From: Bacillota bacterium
GTDB lineage: Bacteria > Bacillota > Syntrophomonadia > Syntrophomonadales > Syntrophomonadaceae
Direction of reading: 5' to 3'
Length of the DNA: 20,449 nucleotides
Assembly (NCBI GenBank): GCA_023395515.1
Contig: JAEWZB010000123.1
Span: 1 to 20,449, forward strand
In this document: one piece after another, positions 1 through 5,872 of the stretch
How positions within the stretch are numbered: position 1 is the stretch's first letter
Layout: the number at the start of each line of letters is the position of its first letter
Notes under the pieces: model-generated
Seen by the model: only the letters and a program-made list of their open reading frames with translations
Told to the model about the DNA's origin: nothing
The model's database searches: none
Made by a program: the position numbers and the translations under genes

Positions 1-124
1 GATCAGTGCGAAGTTCGCTTTCGGGAATCTTTTCAAAAAGACTTCTGTCCCCAAAAACATAATGTTCTAGCCGAGGTAACGCAAAAGCCAAATTAGTTAT
101 AGCCTCGCTCAATTTATCTAACAT
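1..124 (-). CDS. partial small protein of the prophage-like region, unknown function
   Basis: An open frame enters from the left edge and starts at an ATG at 124, preceded by an AAAGGGG ribosome-binding site 8 bases upstream. The visible N-terminus begins MLDKLSEAITNLAFALPRLE and runs about 41 residues to the window edge. I do not recognise the family. It lies 25 bases downstream of the DUF6906-like gene in the same direction, so both are probably cotranscribed from the early promoter that opposes the repressor. Start and frame are seen; the role in a phage early operon is inferred from position. The C-terminus lies outside the window. Confidence 0.5.
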   Translation of the reverse strand, partial: MLDKLSEAITNLAFALPRLEHYVFGDRSLFEKIPESELRTD

Positions 125-149
125 CTTAAAACCCCTTTCCTTATAACCT

Positions 150-323
150 TTACTTACTGCCTTTTCCAAGTATCGCCGGTATTTTTCTCATCTTGCCGGA
201 AACTCTGTGAACTACTTCCAAGCCGTCTTGGTGGTTTTTAATTACCAGCCAATTTTTTGGATTAAGACCTAGAGATTCAAGCCTAATTTTCTGCGCCCTT
301 GTGGGCCGTTTTCCATTTCTCAA
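150..323 (-). CDS. DUF6906-like small phage-associated protein (57 aa)
   Basis: A 57-residue frame with a TTG start at 323 and GGAGAGGAG ribosome-binding site 8 bases upstream. The protein begins with an NGKRPTRAQK segment, followed by a GLNPKNWLVIKN segment and a HRVSGK segment. This pattern (basic start, 'LNP.NWLV.K', then an 'IVHR.TGK'-like stretch) is what I know from the short DUF6906 family, common in prophages and conjugative elements of Firmicutes and of unknown function. It is the first gene read leftward from the intergenic switch region, divergent from the repressor, as expected for an early gene. Family recognition is from memory of the pattern. Confidence 0.65.
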   Translation of the reverse strand: MRNGKRPTRAQKIRLESLGLNPKNWLVIKNHQDGLEVVHRVSGKMRKIPAILGKGSK

Positions 324-418
324 TCGTTCAACTCCTCTCCGTAAAATTAGGGAATAATTTCCTCACCTCCGTCAAAACTATGCTATAATTGGAAACGATA
401 TATAAATCTATCATCTTA

Positions 419-446
419 ATTATACCACGATTGAGAACTTTGTAAA
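419..446 (-). promoter_or_regulatory. early promoter opposing the repressor gene
   Basis: Read on the minus strand: TTTACA (441-446), 16-base spacer, then a perfect TATAAT (419-424). The -35 box lies in the middle of the palindrome at 430-462, so a repressor bound there would block it. It would drive the DUF6906-like gene and the partial gene to its left. Confidence 0.6.
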
Positions 447-462
447 CAATAAAGTTCTCAAT
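430..462. promoter_or_regulatory. palindromic operator candidate between divergent promoters
   Basis: A perfect 12-base inverted repeat, ATTGAGAACTTT (430-441) and AAAGTTCTCAAT (451-462), separated by nine bases. It covers the -35 regions of both divergent promoters, the usual place for a cI-type repressor operator. Binding by the adjacent XRE repressor is inferred. Confidence 0.6.
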
Positions 463-468
463 TATAGG
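440..468 (+). promoter_or_regulatory. candidate repressor promoter
   Basis: TTGTAA (440-445), 17-base spacer, then TATAGG (463-468), about 55 bases before the repressor start. The boxes are moderate. The whole spacer lies inside the palindrome, which would allow autoregulation. Confidence 0.4.
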
Positions 469-523
469 AATAAAATAACTTTACCGTTGGTATTACATAA
501 TAGGGGAGGGTGAGATTATATAC

Positions 524-998
524 CATGAGTGAGAACTTCAGAGATGTCAAAACACGGATTACGCAAAAGATGGACGAGTTTAATTTAAAGCAGGTTGACA
601 TTTGTAAGGCTACTGGTCTCTCAAAAAATACAGTAAGTAATTATGTTAGTGGCAACCGGATTCCCGATGCACTAGCGACTTATAAATTATCTAAATTATT
701 TCAAGTATCAATGGAATGGCTTTTGACAGGGGAGGAACCAGTTCAAAGAGAGCAACCGCCGCAAGATTGGTTATTAGTAGGGGAGGAACCAGTTATATAC
801 CAATCTCAAAAACCAAGGCCGCTAACAGAGCAGGAGCAGAATACCATTTGGATGTACCAACAACTGGATTCAGAAAAAAAAGCAGTCATAAATACCACTG
901 TTGAAGCATTTTATAATAGCATGTTTAAAAAGGGAACGTCATCCAACTCACCGAGTGGAGGAAGCGGGGAAGAAGCCGCAGGAATTGAAACCGCTTAA
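524..998 (+). CDS. XRE-family (cI-like) transcriptional repressor
   Basis: Probable DNA-binding repressor keeping the neighbouring prophage-like element silent. Residues ~10-65 form an XRE helix-turn-helix (LKQVDICKATGLSKNTVSNY, then NRIPDA and KLSKLFQVSMEWLLTG). The rest is short and polar, with no LexA/CI-type peptidase, so this is not a self-cleaving repressor. I chose ATG 524, which follows GGGGAGGGTGAG; the in-frame GTG at 510 lies inside that ribosome-binding site. An oddity is a small tandem duplication: WLLTGEEPV is followed 18 residues later by WLLVGEEPV, the second copy diverged mainly at synonymous sites. The C-terminus ends in a low-complexity Ser/Gly/Glu tail. It is divergent from two small genes with an operator-like palindrome between. 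The target and inducing signal are not visible. Confidence 0.8.
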
Positions 999-1014
999 TT
1001 TTTTATGCTTATTT

Positions 1015-1038
1015 GATAGATTATTCTATCTTTGTTTT
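1015..1038 (+). terminator. weak terminator after the repressor
   Basis: GATAGA (1015-1020), loop TTAT, TCTATC (1025-1030), then a T-rich tail TTTGTTTT. The stem is only six pairs and AT-rich, so it is weak, but it is correctly placed just after the repressor stop. Confidence 0.4.
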
Positions 1039-1160
1039 GCGTAATTGCTTTTTCTGTTTTTAGGGCGTTGCTATATCTTTCAAACACCCGATTTTACTTC
1101 AATTATGCATATTTTTTTACATTTACATCTTTGCAGTATTGATTTTCCAAAAAGTCAGCC

Positions 1161-1274
1161 GCGTTTTTTAAATTTCGCACGCTGCTTGAACGTTTGCCTT
1201 AGATTCTTAAAACAATTGTAAATGCTGAATCTTACTATATTTTTAACGAGAGCGTTTTTAAATTTGCACGCCGC
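1161..1274. repeat. imperfect ~24-bp direct repeat pair
   Basis: The segment at 1161-1185 (GCGTTTTTTAAATTTCGCAC, then GCTGC) recurs at 1252-1274 with two single-base deletions and one substitution, 91 bases further on. The second copy forms one arm and the loop of the hairpin at 1245-1297. Purpose unknown; a recombination or attachment-site remnant is one possibility. Confidence 0.5.
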
Positions 1275-1297
1275 GCACGCTTAGAAACGCTCTCGTT
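1245..1297. other. hairpin with perfect 13-bp stem
   Basis: AACGAGAGCGTTT (1245-1257) is perfectly complementary to AAACGCTCTCGTT (1285-1297), with a 27-base GC-rich loop containing GCACGCCGCGCACGC. There is no T-run on either side, so it does not look like a simple terminator. It could be a protein-binding palindrome or part of a small RNA. Confidence 0.5.
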
Positions 1298-1341
1298 CGC
1301 ACGTCCAGACCATTTTATTATCGCCGACCGATTGTTATAAT

Positions 1342-1416
1342 AAAAAAGAGCAAAAAGAAAAGCACCTTATTCCCCTATATTACAAGGTTTCCAGTGCTTT
1401 TAACCGCTCTTTTTTT
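1342..1416. terminator. nested hairpin with T-rich flanks, possible bidirectional terminator
   Basis: AAAAAAGAGC (1342-1351) pairs with GCTCTTTTTT (1406-1415). Inside it AAAAGCAC pairs with GTGCTTTT, and inside that CCTT pairs with AAGG. The outer arms are A-rich on one side and T-rich on the other, which allows termination on + and possibly on -. No gene lies immediately upstream on either strand, so its transcript is unknown. Confidence 0.45.
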
Positions 1417-1572
1417 CATTTTTCCTTGATGATGAGGCCGTTCTCAATTTTTCTGTCAACCGTTTCCTTATCTATCCCACGATAACCCTATATAAATCAA
1501 TGTTTCCCAAGGTTTCCCGGTTATTCTTTTCCTATCCCTCATTTGTCAATAATTCTGTTAATCCACACCAAT

Positions 1573-1652
1573 AGCTGCGTTGTTAACGAAATCCCGTTCA
1601 ATCGACGTACCTATGTACGCCTCAGTCACGGTCTTTCCTTAACGCCTTGCTC
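1573..1652. repeat. ~80-base imperfect palindrome, likely dispersed hairpin element
   Basis: The apex CGTAC-CTAT-GTACG (1606-1619) is enclosed by arms GTTAACGAAA..CCCGT and ACGG..TTTCCTTAAC, and further out by AGCTGCGTT and AACGCC..GCTCT. The arms pair over most of their length with a few mismatches. Its sequence resembles short palindromic intergenic repeats I have seen dispersed in other bacterial genomes, but I cannot name a family. It sits in the gene-free stretch downstream of gerW. Confidence 0.45.
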
Positions 1653-1756
1653 TTGCAACATTAATAGTGAGTGATAACGAACATCAGTAGTACCTTAGGT
1701 GGACTTTTTTGCTCGCTCCGAAAAATAGCATTTTTTAATAGCCTAAACGAATTGGT

Positions 1757-2167
1757 TTAGTTATGATGATGAGGCTTTTTTTGGAAAACGTGTTCCAGTT
1801 TATCAATAATTTGCGGGGCTACATCTACAATTCTTTCGGCTAATTGGTTACCGGAAACCGATATTAAACGTACATCATTCATACGTACAACTAAAAACCC
1901 TACCGGTTTTACCGAAACACCGGCCCCACTTCCTCCTGCAAAAGGCATTTCTTTATTATTACTATTACCCATTACTTCATATTCACCGCCACCGGCTGCA
2001 AATCCACATCCTACTTGGGATACGGGTATAATAACGGTGCCATCATTAGTTTCCACTGCATCACCAACTACAGTGTTAACATCCACCATTTCTTTAATAC
2101 TAGCCATAGCAGTTTTCATTAAACCTTCAATGGGATGGTTTGATTGCTGTTGCTTTTCTGATTCCAT
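1757..2167 (-). CDS. gerW: GerW/YtfJ family sporulation protein
   Basis: Small spore protein of the GerW (YtfJ) family, required in Bacillus for normal germination response; its molecular activity is not known. The 136-residue length fits the family. Residues ~10-40 carry the conserved start (HPIEGLMKTAMASIKEMVDV, then VVGDAV), followed by TVIIPVSQVGCGFAAGGGE and, near residue 80, the glycine-rich GGSGAGVSVKPVGFLVV segment. It ends in a histidine-rich tail. The ATG at 2167 follows AGGGGG. The gene overlaps the end of the DUF2953 gene by 41 bases, the same pairing as ytfI-ytfJ in Bacillus, so the two are translated from one message. Its presence is the best evidence here for a spore former. 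Confidence 0.9.
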   Translation of the reverse strand: MESEKQQQSNHPIEGLMKTAMASIKEMVDVNTVVGDAVETNDGTVIIPVSQVGCGFAAGGGEYEVMGNSNNKEMPFAGGSGAGVSVKPVGFLVVRMNDVRLISVSGNQLAERIVDVAPQIIDKLEHVFQKKPHHHN

Positions 2168-2759
2168 AATAATACCCCCTAGCTTTCGATAATAGTACCG
2201 AGATACTTATAGGAATAATATGTACGATTCGAATTCTTAATATGCAACTAAACTGGCTGCTTAGTATCCGATTCGAAAAATCAGGATTAATGTTAATCCT
2301 AAAATCCCTAAGTTTAGCCTTTTTACTCAAAAACGACATACACATTCCCTTAAATGCCCATAAACTACCAGAATAAAAGCCGGTTTGATCAGCTTCACCT
2401 AAACCAATAGTACTTATCCAAGTTAGTTCCTCAACTTTTAAGCGCCTAAAATAATAATAAAAAGTATTAATATTATCCTGAGTGTATTTTAGCTTATACA
2501 AGAAATGCCTATACCAGCTATCTTCCTCTTTTTCATCATCGGAAGATTTTCTAAAATAAGACTCTAACAGATTTAAGATAAAATCTAAATCCACCAAATA
2601 TTGCTGACTTACTTTTTTAAATAAGAATATATAAACAAAATCTATCCTTAGTTTGGTATGGATAGATGTTACCTTAATTTCAAGTTGGATCTTAGTATGA
2701 CTCATTAAAATAATGACTAAAATTAATATTAAAGCAGTAAATATATAAAGCCAAATCAT
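2127..2759 (-). CDS. ytfI: DUF2953 membrane protein (YtfI-like)
   Basis: A 210-residue protein with one N-terminal membrane segment (residues 1-20, MIWLYIFTALILILVIILMS) and a basic, aromatic-rich remainder. The middle contains the acidic linker SSDDEKEED and the DUF2953-typical stretch WISTIGLGEADQTGFYSGSL around residue 115-135. Function is unknown; homologues sit immediately upstream of gerW in spore formers, so a role near the forespore or spore membrane is an inference from context. The ATG at 2759 has GGAGGG seven bases upstream. The toxin-antitoxin pair with its own terminator lies just upstream and separates this gene from the scp genes; I see no strong promoter in the short gap. Confidence 0.8.
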   Translation of the reverse strand: MIWLYIFTALILILVIILMSHTKIQLEIKVTSIHTKLRIDFVYIFLFKKVSQQYLVDLDFILNLLESYFRKSSDDEKEEDSWYRHFLYKLKYTQDNINTFYYYFRRLKVEELTWISTIGLGEADQTGFYSGSLWAFKGMCMSFLSKKAKLRDFRININPDFSNRILSSQFSCILRIRIVHIIPISISVLLSKARGYYYGIRKATAIKPSH

Positions 2760-2812
2760 ATTGCCCTCCTGCTACTTTTTACATATTATTTCCAATAGCA
2801 ATATGATTATGC

Positions 2813-2836
2813 AAAAACAGGGCTAATTCATAGCCC
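2813..2836 (-). terminator. terminator of the toxin-antitoxin pair
   Basis: On the minus strand GGGCTA-TGAAT-TAGCCC (2836-2820) is followed by TGTTTTT (to 2813), just past the toxin stop. It would also reduce read-through from scpAB into the DUF2953 and gerW genes. Confidence 0.7.
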
Positions 2837-2843
2837 CGCCCAT

Positions 2844-3092
2844 TTATTTATATGCCTGTCCCCTAGGTAAAATAGCTAAAATTTCAATACCAGTTTCAAT
2901 ATCCCTAAATATAACACGCCAATTTCCAATTCTTAATCTAAACTGCTTATCTCGTCCTTTAAGTTTTTTTATATCTCCTTGAGGCGGTATATTTCCTAAT
3001 TTTAAAATACCACTCTTAATTCTAATTTGTATGGACTTATCTAAATCTAAAAATTGTTTTTTAGCAATAGGTGAAAAAGTAACCTTTTTCAT
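2844..3092 (-). CDS. RelE/ParE-family toxin of a type II toxin-antitoxin pair
   Basis: An 82-residue basic protein with the RelE/ParE fold signature: N-terminal FSPIAKKQFLDLD, central IKKLKGRDKQFRLRIGNWRV, then VIFRDIETGIEILAILPRG at the C-terminus. RelE-type members cut mRNA at the ribosome and ParE-type members poison gyrase; which applies here cannot be read safely, although the 'R.R.G.WRV.F' block is shared by both. Its start overlaps the antitoxin stop by four bases (ATGA), typical translational coupling. The pair sits between DUF1992 and DUF2953 in an otherwise conserved housekeeping run and has its own terminator, which suggests insertion. Confidence 0.8.
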   Translation of the reverse strand: MKKVTFSPIAKKQFLDLDKSIQIRIKSGILKLGNIPPQGDIKKLKGRDKQFRLRIGNWRVIFRDIETGIEILAILPRGQAYK

Positions 3093-3316
3093 ATTCCCGC
3101 TTCTTTCCAGACATCTTCGGCATTAACCCCTAGCCCACTTTCTAGTTCACGAATAGAATTATTTATAATCACTATTTCTTCAAGAGTTAATTCCTCTTGA
3201 TCAAGCAATTCTATTTGCTCTTTCACAGCTAAAGATTCTATAACATATAAAGCTATATCTAATTTTTCCGATGATAAGCTTTTTAAAAGGTTTACTGCCT
3301 TTTCTAACGCCGACAT
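3089..3316 (-). CDS. antitoxin partner of the RelE/ParE-type toxin
   Basis: A 75-residue acidic, helical protein directly upstream of the toxin and overlapping it by four bases, the standard antitoxin position. The sequence (SALEKAVNLLKSLSSEKLD, then ELDQ/E-rich repeats and a C-terminal NAEDVWKEAGI) has no obvious ribbon-helix-helix or helix-turn-helix motif, so the DNA-binding class is unclear. The C-terminal segment probably wraps the toxin. I chose ATG 3316: the in-frame GTG at 3325 is inside the ribosome-binding sequence GAGGTGAT. The identification rests mainly on the gene pair. Confidence 0.7.
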   Translation of the reverse strand: MSALEKAVNLLKSLSSEKLDIALYVIESLAVKEQIELLDQEELTLEEIVIINNSIRELESGLGVNAEDVWKEAGI

Positions 3317-3449
3317 AATAATCACCTCATTTAAAAAATAGCTATTATATTACTTTTATAATAGGCCATTTCTAAATAATATTCTATCAATATTCCGTAT
3401 CCAAGCGTAATTGAAATATAATTTACCTCTTTACCTTACATTCCATGTC

Positions 3450-4010
3450 TTACGTCTTGCGTTTCTCGTTCTCAATCACCTGTTCTATGGCGGTTATCAC
3501 TTCATACATCTTATCATCTATGGCAAAATTAGCCCGCCCTTCCCGGAAGGTAGGACAATGAAGATTATAATCTACTATTTTTTGATGTATTTTCTCTAAC
3601 TTAAGCCGGGCTTCATAGAAAAAACTTGCTTTTTTCTTTTCAAAGCGCTTTATGCTCAAATTAGTATGTTTTTCCCGCATAAATAAATAAGTATACCTTT
3701 TAAACTGTTCTACTTCTTTATTGAATTTATCCCCATCAGCATCAATTTCTTTGCCTAACTCAATCCAAAAAGGAGCAAAATCATTATTTTTCAGGATTTT
3801 GAAGGTCATTCTAAGTTCGGGAGGTTCAAAAGGATTTTCCTGCAGGTCTAAAGGTCTCCCCTGTCCTTCCAGGTTATCAAAATCGCCCCGCCTAAGCGCT
3901 TTTTGAATTTGTTCTTCCACCAAATCCTGGGTGCTGCTCATATATTTAGCTAACTTACGGGCTTGCCCGGCTTTAATCATAACTTCTTCTTCAATTGACT
4001 TCTCTGCCAT
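3450..4010 (-). CDS. DUF1992 (DnaJ-C28-like) protein
   Basis: A 186-residue soluble protein of the DUF1992 family, also called DnaJ homologue subfamily C member 28-like although it has no J domain. The hallmark is seen at residues ~28-65: LVEEQIQKALRRGDFDNLEG, then GRPLDLQENPF and PPELRMTFKILKNN. The second half is lysine-rich and helical, likely coiled coil. Biochemical role unknown. It starts at ATG 4010 after GAGGTGAT, inside the end of scpB (20-base overlap), so it is cotranslated with the scp genes. No terminator is visible after it before the antitoxin gene. Confidence 0.8.
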   Translation of the reverse strand: MAEKSIEEEVMIKAGQARKLAKYMSSTQDLVEEQIQKALRRGDFDNLEGQGRPLDLQENPFEPPELRMTFKILKNNDFAPFWIELGKEIDADGDKFNKEVEQFKRYTYLFMREKHTNLSIKRFEKKKASFFYEARLKLEKIHQKIVDYNLHCPTFREGRANFAIDDKMYEVITAIEQVIENEKRKT

Positions 4011-4524
4011 GGGTAATCACCTCTAAATCAGGTAGATCATCTAGACTTGATAATCCAAATAATCTTAAAAACTCTATAGTAGTCTTATAAGACATAGGCT
4101 TTCCTATTACCGGTTTATAACCGGCTTCTTCAATTAATCCTTTTTCTAATAAATTAGTTATAATTCTATCCGACTTAACACCGCGAATAGCTTCGACTTC
4201 AACTCGGGTTACCGGTTGTTTATAAGCAATTATGGCCAAAGTTTCCATAGCCGCCGGCGATAAACGGCGTGGCACAGTTTTATTCATCCGGCTTAAAATA
4301 TCGGAGTAAACTGGCGAGGTACACATCATATAACTATGGTCTACTGCTACTATTTGTATTCCTCTTTGGGCTTCATTATACTCGGCAATAAGCTCCCTGA
4401 TTATTTCATATAATTCTAAAAGCGGTACTCCTAAGATTTCCACTAATTCATCAGCAGGCACCAGTTCAGAACGGACAAATAAAATGGCCTCTATAGCTCC
4501 CTTAATTTCGTTTCTCATCATCAT
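3991..4524 (-). CDS. scpB: segregation and condensation protein B
   Basis: ScpB is the winged-helix kite subunit of the SMC-ScpAB condensin, which organises and helps segregate the chromosome. The N-terminal block IKGAIEAILFVRSELVPADE and the conserved PRRLSPAAMETLAIIAYKQP with VTRVEVEAIRGV (residues ~90-125) are diagnostic, followed by LLEKGLIEEAGYKPVIGKPM and the FL..FGLSSLDDLP end. Length is normal. Several starts are possible: GTG 4533 and ATG codons at 4524, 4521 and 4518. I prefer 4524 or 4521 because AGGTGA precedes them at suitable spacing. The start abuts the scpA stop, so the subunits are translationally coupled. Confidence 0.93.
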   Translation of the reverse strand: MMMRNEIKGAIEAILFVRSELVPADELVEILGVPLLELYEIIRELIAEYNEAQRGIQIVAVDHSYMMCTSPVYSDILSRMNKTVPRRLSPAAMETLAIIAYKQPVTRVEVEAIRGVKSDRIITNLLEKGLIEEAGYKPVIGKPMSYKTTIEFLRLFGLSSLDDLPDLEVITHGREVN

Positions 4525-4525
4525 T

Positions 4526-5239
4526 TCATTCACCTGCTGGATTAATGATTATCTGATCATTAACGCTTTTTTGCACTGCCATAACTTTCTGCAGCCGGAT
4601 AAGCTCCAGTAAAGCTAAAAAATAGGCTAAAGCTTCTCTTTTACTATTAAGACCTTTAAATAAATCTTGAAAAACTAACCCCTTAGGGTTATTATATAAC
4701 TGCTCTAATAAGTCCTGCATTTTATCTGCTACACTTATATCGGTAGCCGGTATTTCCAAACTATAGTTTTGCACCGCTATTTTGGTAAGCACTTCTTTAT
4801 AAGCATTTACTAATGATCTGACCTCTGCCACCAGAACTTCATTTACTTCCGTTTCATAGTCCATACTCCTAAAAAACACTTTATGGTCTTCCTGCATAAC
4901 CCCGGCTAAATAATTAGCTACTTCTTTGAACTTTTTATATTCCAACAGCCTTTGCACTAATTCATCCCGGGGATCTATTTCATATTCCTCGCCCTTTTCC
5001 TCCAGATCGTGCTTAGGCAATAACATTTTAGATTTTAAGCTTAACAGATAGGAGGCTAAAATCAGGAAATCTCCTAATTGTTCTAAATCAATATCACCGG
5101 ACCCATTTATATAATCAATGTATTGGTCAGTAATATCCGCAATAGGGATATCGTAGATGTCAACTTCATTTTTTTCTATTAGATATAACAGCAGATCCAG
5201 AGGGCCATGAAAAGCCTCTAAATCAACCATATAACTCAT
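4526..5239 (-). CDS. scpA: segregation and condensation protein A
   Basis: ScpA is the kleisin that bridges the two heads of the SMC dimer and carries ScpB. The 237-residue protein begins with the family signature VDLEAFHGPLDLLLYLIEKN (residues ~5-24), followed by EVDIYDIPIADITDQYIDYI and the long helical stretch LGDFLILASYLLSLKSKMLL. The C-terminal winged helix (LVFQDLFKGLNSKREALAYF, then LALLELIRLQKV) ends the protein. ATG 5239 follows AAGGAGGA. The gene lies 12 bases downstream of the M50 protease gene and directly before scpB, the common Firmicutes order. smc itself is not in the window. Confidence 0.95.
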   Translation of the reverse strand: MSYMVDLEAFHGPLDLLLYLIEKNEVDIYDIPIADITDQYIDYINGSGDIDLEQLGDFLILASYLLSLKSKMLLPKHDLEEKGEEYEIDPRDELVQRLLEYKKFKEVANYLAGVMQEDHKVFFRSMDYETEVNEVLVAEVRSLVNAYKEVLTKIAVQNYSLEIPATDISVADKMQDLLEQLYNNPKGLVFQDLFKGLNSKREALAYFLALLELIRLQKVMAVQKSVNDQIIINPAGE

Positions 5240-5251
5240 AAATGTCCTCCT

Positions 5252-5872
5252 TTAAAAAACCAGCATATACAGCAAGCTATATAAAAGATTTACAATCGGA
5301 AACAGTATGGTACCTACTGCTCCGGTAAAAATCAGCAGCAGTAATAAAAGCGGGCCATACCGTTCCAAGGAATAAATAAGTTGGGCACCTGAATCCGGCA
5401 GTAAACCGGCTAAAATTTTAGACCCATCTAAAGGAGGTACTGGTATTAAGTTGAAAGCAGCTAAAATCAGGTTAATTTGTACTAACGGCTGCAATAATCT
5501 AATCGCCATTACCACATTAGCATCATGCTGATAGGGGCTAAGACCTTTTAAAATAATCATTCCGATTAGAGCCAAAAATATATTCATCACCGGGCCCGCC
5601 AATGAAACTAGCATCATGCCCTTTTTAACCCCGGTATTCTTGAAATTATAGGGATTTACCTGAACTGGTTTAGCCCAACCGAATCGGAAAATCAATAACA
5701 TTAAAAAGCCCATCCAATCAATGTGAGGAAGGGGGTTAAGGGTAAGACGCCCTTGATAATAAGGGGTACTATCTCCTAACCTGTCTGCTACTAAAGCATG
5801 AGCATATTCATGAAAGGTTAAAGCTATTAAAATGGCGGGCAGCCATATAAACATATCAACAATCGATGGCAT
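5252..5872 (-). CDS. M50-family site-2 protease-like membrane metalloprotease
   Basis: A 206-residue polytopic membrane protein of the M50B type (the short site-2 protease homologues often annotated next to scpAB). The zinc site HEYAH (HExxH) lies in the first membrane helix at residue ~21, and the second metal-ligand motif is in NLIPVPPLDGSKILAGLLPD (NPxPxxDG-like) around residue 140. I count about five hydrophobic helices and no PDZ domain. The physiological substrate is unknown. ATG 5872 follows AAAGGAGGATAAT. It overlaps the end of the preceding nucleotidyltransferase gene by 17 bases and is followed by scpA after 12, so all three are in one operon. Confidence 0.9.
   Translation of the reverse strand: MPSIVDMFIWLPAILIALTFHEYAHALVADRLGDSTPYYQGRLTLNPLPHIDWMGFLMLLIFRFGWAKPVQVNPYNFKNTGVKKGMMLVSLAGPVMNIFLALIGMIILKGLSPYQHDANVVMAIRLLQPLVQINLILAAFNLIPVPPLDGSKILAGLLPDSGAQLIYSLERYGPLLLLLLIFTGAVGTILFPIVNLLYSLLYMLVF

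Larger units (their letters stand above)
999..1756. other. long intergenic stretch without a convincing gene
   Basis: About 760 bases between the repressor and gerW. It holds a weak terminator after the repressor, a pair of imperfect direct repeats, a 13-bp-stem hairpin, a nested hairpin with T-rich ends, and an ~80-base imperfect palindrome, each listed separately. Only short frames without a supported start are present. A minus-strand run of about 23 codons ending near 1420 looks protein-like but has no start, so it may be gene debris. No integrase gene or tRNA is visible here. It may be the outer edge of the element, but no attachment site can be proved. Confidence 0.5.

Noticed and set aside
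716..904. 62-codon frame inside the repressor gene
   Set aside because: Overlaps the repressor in another frame; it exists because of the internal duplication and codes for no recognisable protein.
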